A DNA stretch of 64,000 nucleotides from Streptomyces sp. NBC_00569 (GTDB lineage: Bacteria; Actinomycetota; Actinomycetes; Streptomycetales; Streptomycetaceae): positions 8,797,001 through 8,861,000 of the forward strand of contig NZ_CP107783.1 in NCBI RefSeq assembly GCF_036345255.1, read 5' to 3'. Below are positions 26,282 through 34,343 of the stretch, one piece after another. The position numbers were made by a program, and so were the translations under genes. The notes under the pieces are model-generated. The model was not told the origin of the DNA. It was given only the letters and a program-made list of their open reading frames with translations, and did not search any database. Position 1 is the stretch's first letter, and each line of letters opens with the position of its first letter.

Positions 26282-26932
26282 TCAGTCGCGGCCGGGGGCC
26301 GGGGCGCCTGCGCGGGGTGTGAGGCCGAGCAGGCGCAGATACATCGCCGTCAGGTCGGCGACCGCGCGGTCCCGGGAGGCCGGGTCGGCGGCCACGGTCC
26401 GGGCGAAGCCGGCGACCATGCCGGCCGCGGCGGTGGCCACGGACTCCGGCGAACCGGCCGGCTCGGCCAGGCCCTGGCGCACCAGACGGGCGATGTAGCG
26501 CGCGGTGCGTCCGCGGGGCCGGTCGTTGATCTCGTCGCGGAGCACGCGCATCGCCGGATCGGTGAGCGACTGGTGTTCGAGCACGGTCATGAAGGCGAGG
26601 TTGTCCACGTAGGCGTCCAGGAACGCCGCGTTGGTCCGTTCGGCGAGCAGGTACGGGTCCTCGGCCTCGGGGTCCGCCGCTTCCTGTGCCGCGAGGAACC
26701 GGTCGCGCAGATCGGCGGCGAGCACGGCGAAGACCTCCTGCTTGGAGGCGAAGTAGACGTAGAAGGTGGCGCGGCCCACGTCGGCCTCGGCCGTGATGTC
26801 GGCGATCGTCGTGCGCGCGTAGCCCCGCTGTTCGAAGACCGTGCGGGCCGCGGTGAGCAGCCGGGCGCGCGTGGCGCTGTCCTGGCGGTCCAGCTTGTCG
26901 CGCACGGTCCAGGAGTTTCTCGCGATCGGCAT
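26282..26932 (-). CDS. TetR family regulator, divergent from the acyl-CoA carboxylase
   Basis: 216 residues with a clear TetR helix-turn-helix ('R-T-V-F-E-Q-R-G-Y-A-R-T-T-I', 'A-D-V-G-R-A-T-F-Y-V-Y-F', 'K-Q-E-V-F') and an alpha-helical ligand domain. It is divergent from the single-chain carboxylase gene. The 180-base space between them holds two copies of a palindrome, so it very likely represses both itself and the carboxylase, with an acyl-CoA or related compound as the probable inducer. Ligand identity is inference. Confidence 0.88.
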   Translation of the reverse strand: MPIARNSWTVRDKLDRQDSATRARLLTAARTVFEQRGYARTTIADITAEADVGRATFYVYFASKQEVFAVLAADLRDRFLAAQEAADPEAEDPYLLAERTNAAFLDAYVDNLAFMTVLEHQSLTDPAMRVLRDEINDRPRGRTARYIARLVRQGLAEPAGSPESVATAAAGMVAGFARTVAADPASRDRAVADLTAMYLRLLGLTPRAGAPAPGRD

Positions 26933-26946
26933 GGCCCCAGCTTATT

Positions 26947-27010
26947 GACGTTGACGACGGCGTCAACGCAGACTGGGCACGCCATCGACGTTGACACCGG
27001 CGTCAACGTC
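26947..27010. promoter_or_regulatory. tandem TetR operators between tetR and carboxylase
   Basis: Two copies of one palindrome lie 40 bases apart (start to start). Site 2 (26987-27010) is perfect: GACGTTGAC-N6-GTCAACGTC. Site 1 (26947-26970) reads GACGTTGAC-N6-GTCAACGCA, with the last two bases off. Forty bases is close to four helical turns, so two dimers would bind on the same face. The sites cover the start region of both divergent genes. Confidence 0.85.
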
Positions 27011-27112
27011 AATGGCGCGTCGGCAGGTCCGGCACGTCCGGAACCGTCATGTACGGCCCGAGGCCGTCACGTACAGAAGGCCCGCGGCACGGGCCCGTGG
27101 AGGGGACGTCCG

Positions 27113-30100
27113 ATGACAGGTGTGCTGATCGCCAACCGGGGCGAGATCGCGGTCCGGATCCACCGCGCGGCGTCGGCGCTCGGCCTGCGGACCGTGGCCG
27201 TGCACTCCGCGGACGACCGCTCGGCGGCCCATGTGCGGCTCGCCGACGAGGCCCACCTGCTCAAGGGCGAAGGCGTGGCCGCCTATCTCGACGTGCGCCA
27301 GATCGTCGGGATCGCCGGGCGCGCGGGATGCGATCTGGTCCATCCCGGCTACGGGTTCCTCAGCGAGAACGCCGACTTCGCGAAGGCGTGCGCCGAGGCG
27401 GGGCTGACCTTCGTGGGACCCACCCCGGAACTGCTCGCCCTCTTCGGCGACAAGGCGAGCTCACGGGCGCTCGCCGTCCGGCACGGCGTCCCCGTCCTCG
27501 CGGCGACCGGCGCCCCGACCTCGCTCGCGCAGGCCACGGAGTTCCTCGCCGGCGTGCGTGACGGCGTGATGGTGAAGGCGGTCGCCGGGGGAGGCGGGCG
27601 CGGCATGCGCGCCGTGCACGACGCGGCGGACCTCCTCTGGGCCTACGAACGCTGCCGCTCCGAGGCGGAGCGCGCCTTCGGCAACGGCGACGTCTACGTC
27701 GAGCAACTGCTGCCCCGCGCCAAGCACATCGAGATCCAGGTCGTCGGGGACGGCACCGGACAGGTGACCCACCTGTGGGACCGGGAGTGCTCGGTCCAGC
27801 GCCGCAACCAGAAGCTGATCGAGGTCGCGCCCAGCCCGTGGCTCCCCGCGCGCACGCGTGACGTGCTGATCGAGGCCGCGGTCACGATGGCTTCCGCGAC
27901 GCGGTATCTCGGGCTCGGGACCTTCGAGTTCCTCGTCGACGCGGACGACCCGGACGCCTCCTACTTCATCGAGACCAACCCGCGCCTCCAGGTCGAGCAC
28001 ACCATCACCGAGGAACTCACCGGCGTAGACCTGGTGGCCACCCAACTGCGCCTCGCCCAGGGCAGGTCCCTCGCCGAACTCGGCCTCCTCCAGGAGGACG
28101 TCCCGCGGCCGCGCGGCTTCGCGATCCAGACCCGCGTCAACCTCGAAGAGCTGTCCGCGGACGGCACGGCCCACGCCTCGCAGGGCACGCTGACCGCCTT
28201 CGAGGCGCCCGGCGGCCCCGGCGTGCGCGTGGACACCCACGGCCGCGCGGGCCTGGAGATCAAGGGCTCGTACGACTCCCTCGTCGCCAAGGTGATCACT
28301 CGCACGGTCCGGGGCGACTTCGCCGACGCGGCCGGGAAGGCGGCCGCAGCGCTCGGCGAGTTCACGCTCTCCGGAGTGCCGTCGAACCTGCCGCTCCTGC
28401 GCGCCGTCCTGCGCCACGAGGCCTTCCGGGACGGCACCGTGACGACCGCCTTCGTCAACGAACACCTCGACAAGCTCGTACCGGGAGCCGCGCCTTCCCA
28501 GGAGGGTCACGGCTCGGTCCTCACCGCGCTCTCCGCGGGCAGTGTCGTCGACGTCTGTGTGGAGCCGGGCGCCGAGGTGGCGGCCGGCGCGCCACTCGTC
28601 GTGCTCGAGGCGATGAAGATGGAACACGTCCTGACGGCGCCGCGCGGGGGAGTGGTGCGCGAGGTCCGCGCGAGCGTCGGGGACGTCGTCCCGGCCAGCG
28701 CCGAACTCGTCGTCTTCGCACCGTCGGAGGGCGAGGAGAGCGTCGACGAGGCGACGGCCGAGGCCGATCTCGATATCATCAGGCCCGACCTCGCCGAGGT
28801 CGTCGAGCGCCATCGCGTCACTCTCGACGAGGCGAGGCCGCAGGCCGTCGAGCGCCGCAGGCGCACCGGCCACCGCACCGCACGCGAGAACCTCGCCGAC
28901 CTCTGCGACCCGGGCACCTTCACCGAGTACGGCGCGCTGGCGATCGCCGCGCAGCGCCGGCGCCGGACCCTCGACGACCTGATCGCCGGCACACCGGCCG
29001 ACGGCATCGTCACCGGCGTCGCCCAGGTCAACGGCGCCCTGTTCGGCGACCGGCGCAGCCAGTGCGCCGTCCTCGCCTACGACTACACGGTTCTCGCCGG
29101 CACGCAGGGGATGCTCAACCACAAGAAGACCGACCGCATGCTCGAACTCGCCGAGCGGCAGCAGATCCCGGTCGTGCTCTTCGCCGAGGGCGGCGGCGGA
29201 CGCCCCGGCGACACCGACATGATGGCGGTCGCCGGACTCGACGTCCCCACGTTCGCCACCCTCGCCCGCCTCAGCGGGCAGGTGCCGACGATCGGCATCG
29301 TCGCCGGGCGCTGCTTCGCCGGCAACGCCGCGCTCCTCGGCTGCTGCGACGTCGTCATCGCGACCGCCGACGCCACCGTCGGCATGAGCGGCCCCGCGAT
29401 GATCGAGGCGGGCGGCCTCGGGCAGTTCCTGCCCGAGGAGGTCGGACCGATGCCGGTCCAGGTCCCGAACGGCGTCGTCGACATCCTGGTCGACGACGAG
29501 GCCGAGGCCGTGGCCGTCGCCAAGAAGTACCTCTCGTACTTCCAGGGCGACCTGAGCGACTGGGACTGCGCGGACCAGCGCCTCCTGCGGCACGTCGTCC
29601 CGGAGAACCGGCTGCGCGCGTACGACGTCCGGGAGGCGGTCACCCTCCTCGCCGACACCGGCTCGGTCCTGGAACTGCGCCGTGCGTTCGGCGTCGGCGT
29701 CATCACCGCACTCGTACGGGTCGAGGGGCGGCCGATGGGCCTGGTCGCCAACAACCCGCAGCATCTCGGCGGCGCCATCGACAGCGACGCCGCCGACAAG
29801 ATGGCCCGCTTCCTGCAACTCTGCGACGCCCACGGACTGCCCGTGATCACCCTGTGCGACACCCCGGGTTTCATGGTCGGGCCGGACGCCGAGAAGACCG
29901 CGACCGTACGGCACTTCAGCCGGCTCTTCGTCGCGGGAGCCCACCTCGGCGTGCCGGTCTTCTCCGCCGTCCTGCGCAAGGGCTACGGCCTCGGCGCGAT
30001 GGCGATGACCGGCGGCGGCTTCCGCGCGCCCACGGCGATGGTCTCCTGGCCCACCGGTGAGATCGGTCCGATGGGCCTCGAAGGCGCAGTCCGCCTCGGT

Positions 30101-30340
30101 TACCGCCGCGAACTCGAAGCCATCGCCGACCCGCAGGAGCGCCGGGCCATGTACGAGGCGCTCCTCGCGGAGCAGTACGAGCGGGGCAAGGCGCTCAACG
30201 CGGGGACGACCTTCGAGGTCGACGACGTGATCGACCCGGCCGAGACCCGCCGCTGGATCAGCGCGACGTTCGCCCAGCACCCCACGCATCCGCACCCGCC
30301 CGAGGGGCACACCCGCCGTCGTTTCGTCGACACGTGGTGA
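27113..30340 (+). CDS. single-chain acyl-CoA carboxylase (BC-BCCP-CT fusion)
   Basis: 1075 residues from ATG 27113 with GGAGGGG 8 bases upstream. Order: biotin carboxylase (1-450; 'V-K-A-V-A-G-G-G-G-R-G-M-R' ATP loop, 'F-I-E-T-N-P-R-L-Q-V-E-H' and the following conserved 'T-E'), a short linker domain, BCCP with biotinyl Lys502 in E-A-M-K-M-E-H, then both carboxyltransferase halves (about 560-1060; 'R-T-A-R-E-N', 'G-M-S-G-P-A-M-I-E', 'G-Y-G-L-G-A-M-A-M-T-G-G'). All activities for ATP-dependent carboxylation of an acyl-CoA lie in one chain, as in the actinobacterial long-chain acyl-CoA carboxylases. The ligase 56 bases downstream probably supplies the substrate. Control is likely by the divergent TetR. 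Acyl specificity cannot be read from sequence. Confidence 0.93.
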   Translation: MTGVLIANRGEIAVRIHRAASALGLRTVAVHSADDRSAAHVRLADEAHLLKGEGVAAYLDVRQIVGIAGRAGCDLVHPGYGFLSENADFAKACAEAGLTFVGPTPELLALFGDKASSRALAVRHGVPVLAATGAPTSLAQATEFLAGVRDGVMVKAVAGGGGRGMRAVHDAADLLWAYERCRSEAERAFGNGDVYVEQLLPRAKHIEIQVVGDGTGQVTHLWDRECSVQRRNQKLIEVAPSPWLPARTRDVLIEAAVTMASATRYLGLGTFEFLVDADDPDASYFIETNPRLQVEHTITEELTGVDLVATQLRLAQGRSLAELGLLQEDVPRPRGFAIQTRVNLEELSADGTAHASQGTLTAFEAPGGPGVRVDTHGRAGLEIKGSYDSLVAKVITRTVRGDFADAAGKAAAALGEFTLSGVPSNLPLLRAVLRHEAFRDGTVTTAFVNEHLDKLVPGAAPSQEGHGSVLTALSAGSVVDVCVEPGAEVAAGAPLVVLEAMKMEHVLTAPRGGVVREVRASVGDVVPASAELVVFAPSEGEESVDEATAEADLDIIRPDLAEVVERHRVTLDEARPQAVERRRRTGHRTARENLADLCDPGTFTEYGALAIAAQRRRRTLDDLIAGTPADGIVTGVAQVNGALFGDRRSQCAVLAYDYTVLAGTQGMLNHKKTDRMLELAERQQIPVVLFAEGGGGRPGDTDMMAVAGLDVPTFATLARLSGQVPTIGIVAGRCFAGNAALLGCCDVVIATADATVGMSGPAMIEAGGLGQFLPEEVGPMPVQVPNGVVDILVDDEAEAVAVAKKYLSYFQGDLSDWDCADQRLLRHVVPENRLRAYDVREAVTLLADTGSVLELRRAFGVGVITALVRVEGRPMGLVANNPQHLGGAIDSDAADKMARFLQLCDAHGLPVITLCDTPGFMVGPDAEKTATVRHFSRLFVAGAHLGVPVFSAVLRKGYGLGAMAMTGGGFRAPTAMVSWPTGEIGPMGLEGAVRLGYRRELEAIADPQERRAMYEALLAEQYERGKALNAGTTFEVDDVIDPAETRRWISATFAQHPTHPHPPEGHTRRRFVDTW

Positions 30341-30396
30341 CGCCCGTGGGGTGAAGGTCCAGGTAGGTCAGGTCGGGACAACAACCGAGGAGCCGC

Positions 30397-32094
30397 ATGA
30401 AGATCGAGGAGTACCTGGAGGATCTGCGCGCCCGTCAGGCCCGGGTCCGCCCGCACGGCACACCGTCCGACGTCGTGTACCCGCTCGGCGAGATCTCCGT
30501 GCCGGACCACGTCGCGCACTGGGCGCGGCTGCGTCCCGACCGGGCCGCGGTCGTCTTCGAGGGCCGCACCGTCACCTACCGCGAGCTGGACGAGCTGAGC
30601 CGCCGTGTGGCGGGTCGCCTCGCCTCCGAGGGGGTCGGCGCGGGCGACCGGGTCGCCGTCCACCTGCCCAACTGCCCCCAGTTCCTGATCGCCTTCCTGG
30701 CCGTGCTGCGGCTCGGCGCGGTGCACGTGCCGGTCAACCCGATGTTCCAGGGCGCCGAACTCGCCTACGAACTCGAGGACTGCGGCGCCGAGACCGTCAT
30801 CACCCGCGACACCTCGCTCCCGCTGCTGGCTTCCGTACGCCGACAGACCGCGGTGCGACGGGTGTTCGTCACCTCGCTCACCGAGATGGCCCTGGCCGCG
30901 ACCGCACCGGACGGTGTGGCGATCGAGGGGCTCGCGGTCCACACCTGGGCGCAGGCCGTGGCGCACGAGCCCGTCGACGGTGGCCCGGCCGACCTCGACG
31001 CCCTGGCCGCGCTGAACTACACCGGCGGCACGTCAGGCCTCCCCAAGGGCTGCATGCACACCCAGCGGCACATGATCTACACCATCGCCACCAGCGCCGC
31101 GGCCACCCGCCAGACGGCCGACGGCGAGGTGGTGGTCCTGTGCTACATCCCGGTCTTCTGGATCGCGGGCGAGGATCTGGGCATCCTCAACCCCCTGATG
31201 CTGGGCGGCACTTCGGTGCTCATGCCCCGCTGGGACCCGGCCCGCGTCCTGCGGGCGATCGACACGCACAAGGTCACCACGATGGTCGGCACCGTGGAGA
31301 ACTATCTCGAACTGCTCGACCGGCCGGACTTCGCCTCGTACGACCTGAGTTCGCTCGTCGACCCGCTCTGCACCTCGTTCATCCGCAAGCTCGACGTCGG
31401 CGTCCGGCGGCGCTGGGAGGCCGCCGCGGGCAGCCACTCCGTCCTGCGCGAGGCCGCGTACGGCATGACCGAGACGCACACGATCGACGTGACGCCCTAC
31501 GGGTTCCAGGGCGATGACCAGGATCTGCACGCCGAACCCGTCTTCTGCGGACTGCCCATGCCCGGTACGGACATCGCCGTGGTGTCGCCCGTCACCGGTG
31601 AACCGCTGCCGCTCGGCGAGGCGGGCGAGATCGTCGTGCGCAGCCCCTCGGTGACGACCGGCTACTGGAACAAGCCCGACGCCACGGCGCGGCAGCTGCG
31701 TGACGGCTGGCTGCACACGGGGGACAACGGCCGTATCAACGACGACGGCTGTCTTCACTATCTCGGCCGCGACAAGGACCTCATCAAGGTGAAGGGCATG
31801 AGTGTCTTCCCCGCGGAGGTCGAGATGCTGCTGTGCCGTCACCCCGACGTGCACACGGCCGCCGTCGTCCCGGCCGACGACCCGTCGAAGGGCCAGGTCC
31901 CCGTGGCTTTCGTGACGCTCCGTCAAAAGGGCGCGGTGGGCGCCTCGGCGCTGCGTGACTGGGCGCGCGAGAGCATGGCGGCCTACAAGGTTCCCCTGGT
32001 CGAGATAGTCGACGAGATGCCGATGACGACGACCATGAAGATCCGGAAGGTGGACCTGACGGCCCGCGCGCAGCAGCTCGCCGACGACCGCTGA
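30397..32094 (+). CDS. AMP-forming acyl-CoA ligase in the carboxylase operon
   Basis: 565 residues of the ANL superfamily, activating a carboxylic acid to its CoA thioester via an acyl-AMP. The P-loop 'Y-T-G-G-T-S-G-L-P-K-G' (near 208), 'Y-G-M-T-E-T' (near 353), 'L-H-T-G-D' and the C-terminal catalytic Lys region ('T-T-M-K-I-R-K') are present. GAGGAG lies 8 bases before the ATG. It follows the carboxylase by 56 bases and is probably co-transcribed, so the pair would activate then carboxylate an acid. The substrate is unknown; crotonobetaine/carnitine-CoA-ligase-like and medium-chain ligases share this pattern. Confidence 0.9.
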   Translation: MKIEEYLEDLRARQARVRPHGTPSDVVYPLGEISVPDHVAHWARLRPDRAAVVFEGRTVTYRELDELSRRVAGRLASEGVGAGDRVAVHLPNCPQFLIAFLAVLRLGAVHVPVNPMFQGAELAYELEDCGAETVITRDTSLPLLASVRRQTAVRRVFVTSLTEMALAATAPDGVAIEGLAVHTWAQAVAHEPVDGGPADLDALAALNYTGGTSGLPKGCMHTQRHMIYTIATSAAATRQTADGEVVVLCYIPVFWIAGEDLGILNPLMLGGTSVLMPRWDPARVLRAIDTHKVTTMVGTVENYLELLDRPDFASYDLSSLVDPLCTSFIRKLDVGVRRRWEAAAGSHSVLREAAYGMTETHTIDVTPYGFQGDDQDLHAEPVFCGLPMPGTDIAVVSPVTGEPLPLGEAGEIVVRSPSVTTGYWNKPDATARQLRDGWLHTGDNGRINDDGCLHYLGRDKDLIKVKGMSVFPAEVEMLLCRHPDVHTAAVVPADDPSKGQVPVAFVTLRQKGAVGASALRDWARESMAAYKVPLVEIVDEMPMTTTMKIRKVDLTARAQQLADDR

Positions 32095-32112
32095 AGGCCG
32101 TGCCGGCGCGCC

Positions 32113-32742
32113 TCAGGTCTTGGGCATGAGCGTGTGCAGCAGGTCGACGCACTGCCGGAGGTCCGGCTCGGGCGAGGCGTGGTCGCCGGCGGTGCCCAGT
32201 GACCACTGTTCCAGCGCGGTGCGGGTCACGGCGAGCGCGATGCCGGTGAGCAGGCGGGGCCGGGGGTCGGCCGGAGCGGCGGCCATCCGTTCGGCCACCG
32301 CCTCCCTCACCTGTTCCTCGAAGGCGTCGAACCGCGCGTGGAGCGCCGCCCGCAGTTCGGGATGCCGCTCGGCGATCCGGAAGGTGGTCTGGACGAGTTC
32401 GCGGTCGGGCACGACATCGTCGGTGATGTGCGCGGACAGGACGTCGAGCAGTTCGGTGAGCGTCGCCCGGGGCGCCGGGTCGCCGTGCGCGAGGCGCCGG
32501 CGGAGCGCGTCCGGCAGCGGGGGCGGGCCGATGGTGAGCGCCGACTCCTTGCTCGGGAAGTAGTTGAAGAACGTGCGCTGCGAGATCCCGGCGGCGGCAC
32601 TGATCATGTCGACCGTCACCCCGGCCAGGCCGTGCCCCTCGACGAGCCGTACCGCGGCGGCGTGGATCGCGTGCTCGGTCTCGCGGCGGCGCCTCGCGCG
32701 AAGGCCCTCGCCTGCTGCGGACGTACGGACCGGACTGGGCAT
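32113..32742 (-). CDS. TetR/AcrR family regulator
   Basis: 209 residues with a TetR helix-turn-helix ('A-A-V-R-L-V-E-G-H-G-L-A-G-V-T-V', 'A-A-G-I-S-Q-R-T-F-F-N-Y-F', 'K-E-S-A-L') and an AcrR-type C-terminal domain. It converges on the acyl-CoA ligase, with 18 bases between stops. The 66 bases upstream show no strong palindrome. The target is unknown; proteins with the R-T-F-F-N-Y-F helix are frequent regulators of efflux or acyl metabolism. Confidence 0.87.
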   Translation of the reverse strand: MPSPVRTSAAGEGLRARRRRETEHAIHAAAVRLVEGHGLAGVTVDMISAAAGISQRTFFNYFPSKESALTIGPPPLPDALRRRLAHGDPAPRATLTELLDVLSAHITDDVVPDRELVQTTFRIAERHPELRAALHARFDAFEEQVREAVAERMAAAPADPRPRLLTGIALAVTRTALEQWSLGTAGDHASPEPDLRQCVDLLHTLMPKT

Positions 32743-32808
32743 GGCGACAGTCTCGCAGGTCGCACGAGGCGCCCGCGCAGGGCCCCGGAGGCCGTCGAAC
32801 GCCCCGGG

Positions 32809-33321
32809 TCAGAAGTAGCCCTTCTCGCCGTCGAGGAGCTCACGGATCGCGTCGAGGTGACCGGCGTGCCGGGCGGTCTCCTCGATCATGTGCAGGAGGA
32901 TCCACCGCAGACTCGCCGACCCGGCACGGAAGTCGGGGTGCCGGCCCGCCTGGTCGAGGGAGTTCGTGGCGGTGATCTCGTTCGACCGGGCGTACTGGCG
33001 CGCGTACTCGCCGAGCAGCTGCTCGAGGGGGACGTCGTCGACGAGCATGTCGGCGTCCTCGGGCCCGTCGTCGAACTGGGGCCCCTCGGCCGCGCCGCCC
33101 ATCAGCATGACCTCGAACCAGCAGTGCTCGACCCACCGCAGATGCGACACGACCCCTGCCACGGTCATGGCGGGGGACGCGGGGAGTACGGAGCGATGGG
33201 CGTCCTTCTCGGAAACGCCCTCGCACTTCCACTCGACGACGGCGCGCTGCATGTCCAGCCAGGCGAGCAACTGCGTTCGCTCGTCGGCGTCGTAGGGAGG
33301 GCGTATGCGAGGAGGAGTCAT
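32809..33321 (-). CDS. DinB family (DUF664) protein
   Basis: 170 residues, a four-helix-bundle DinB/YfiT-like fold. The metal-site pattern is visible: 'V-S-H-L-R-W-V-E-H-C-W' with the first His near residue 60, and 'M-I-E-E-T-A-R-H-A-G-H' with two His near 150. Relatives include mycothiol- and bacillithiol-dependent transferases, so a thiol-transferase role is plausible but not shown. It lies on the same strand as the tetR gene downstream. Confidence 0.86.
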   Translation of the reverse strand: MTPPRIRPPYDADERTQLLAWLDMQRAVVEWKCEGVSEKDAHRSVLPASPAMTVAGVVSHLRWVEHCWFEVMLMGGAAEGPQFDDGPEDADMLVDDVPLEQLLGEYARQYARSNEITATNSLDQAGRHPDFRAGSASLRWILLHMIEETARHAGHLDAIRELLDGEKGYF

Positions 33322-33390
33322 GGGTGGGGAGGCTACTGGCCGGGTCTCTCCCGCCGCGCGGCAATTTCCTGCGGGTGGCGTCGCGCGGCC

Positions 33391-34053
33391 TTACGCCGCG
33401 GAGCGTGGCGCGCGTTCTTTGGCGGCCGGGACCGAGGCGGGGCGCGGCTCGGGGCGGGGCACGGGGCGGGCCTCGGGGCGGGGCTCGGGACGAAGCTGCG
33501 GCCGTGGTGGGGCCGGCGGCGCGAAGGCCGGTGGAACGGTCGTGGGGGCGGCGGCCGGGGCCGCCGCGGATATCGGCAGGCGTACCCGCCGCGGGGCGGA
33601 TATGACGTGGCAGTGCGGGGCGCCGAGCCGCTCGCCCAGCCGGCGTACGTCCCTCGGCAGGTCGCGCCGCCAGGCCATGGCGACCACGGGCGCGAGCAGT
33701 GTCAGCGCGCCGGTCAGGCGGCACTGCACCGTGAGGCGCAGGAGGGTGCCGCGGGGGCGCGGGGAGAGCGTGAACGAGTACATCGGTGTCTGGGCGCCGA
33801 GGGCGTTCCACATCCGGTCGCCGCGGAAGACGAGGTGCTCGCCCGGGACGTACGCCACGCACTGGAGCACCTGGTCCCGGTGGCGCCCGGGAAAGCGGTA
33901 CACATGGGCCACGCCGGGACCTGCGGGCTCTGCGCTCTCGGCGACGGTGTCGACTCCCGAGAACCAGAGTGGGAGATTCCGTGCGTCGGAAAGGAAGTCG
34001 TACACCTCGGTGACGGATCGGCCTATGTGGACGTCAACGGAAATCTCTGGCAT
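33391..34053 (-). CDS. SRPBCC family protein with a Pro/Arg-rich tail
   Basis: 220 residues from the ATG at 34053, with GGGAGG 7 bases upstream. The first about 150 residues form an SRPBCC/START-type helix-grip domain (begins 'I-S-V-D-V-H-I-G-R-S-V-T-E-V-Y-D-F', then 'N-L-P-L-W-F-S-G-V'). Such domains bind hydrophobic ligands. The last about 55 residues are low-complexity, Pro, Ala, Arg and Glu, with repeated P-R-P-E-P-R-P units; this tail is odd for the family. The frame runs open far upstream, but that is a shadow of the ligase gene. Confidence 0.75.
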   Translation of the reverse strand: MPEISVDVHIGRSVTEVYDFLSDARNLPLWFSGVDTVAESAEPAGPGVAHVYRFPGRHRDQVLQCVAYVPGEHLVFRGDRMWNALGAQTPMYSFTLSPRPRGTLLRLTVQCRLTGALTLLAPVVAMAWRRDLPRDVRRLGERLGAPHCHVISAPRRVRLPISAAAPAAAPTTVPPAFAPPAPPRPQLRPEPRPEARPVPRPEPRPASVPAAKERAPRSAA

Positions 34054-34328
34054 CACGCACCTCCCCGACGCCCGTCCGGTCGTCGGCGCGGTGCCGACGG
34101 GTACGCACCCCACGGGCTCTACATTCCAAACGTGCGTGCGGATCGGCTCCACGACATCTCGGAGTAGGCCGAACGGGTGACATGGCAGGCACGTACGGTG
34201 GTCGCCTGCCCGGAACGCCGCCTGCCATGCGGCTCGCGGCGGCCGGGGGTGTGAGGGAGGTGCGCGGGAGGTGTGAGGAAGGCGCGGCCGGGCCGTCACC
34301 GATCGTGGGACCCGGCACCGAACATGTT

Positions 34329-34341
34329 GAACGTTCGTTAA
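34329..34341. promoter_or_regulatory. GAACGTTCGTTAA motif, copy 1
   Basis: Plus-strand gaacgttcgttaa followed by agctacg, just beyond the ligase stop codon. Nearly the same string occurs at 36069. It resembles sites of fatty-acid-related TetR regulators. It lies 276 bases upstream of the SRPBCC gene, so its target is less clear than for copy 2. Confidence 0.45.
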
Positions 34342-34343
34342 AG

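Noticed and set aside
26093..27112. N-terminal extension of the carboxylase frame through the tetR gene
   Set aside because: This part is antisense to a sound TetR gene and contains the operators; the ATG at 27113 with GGAGGGG starts the biotin-carboxylase domain correctly.
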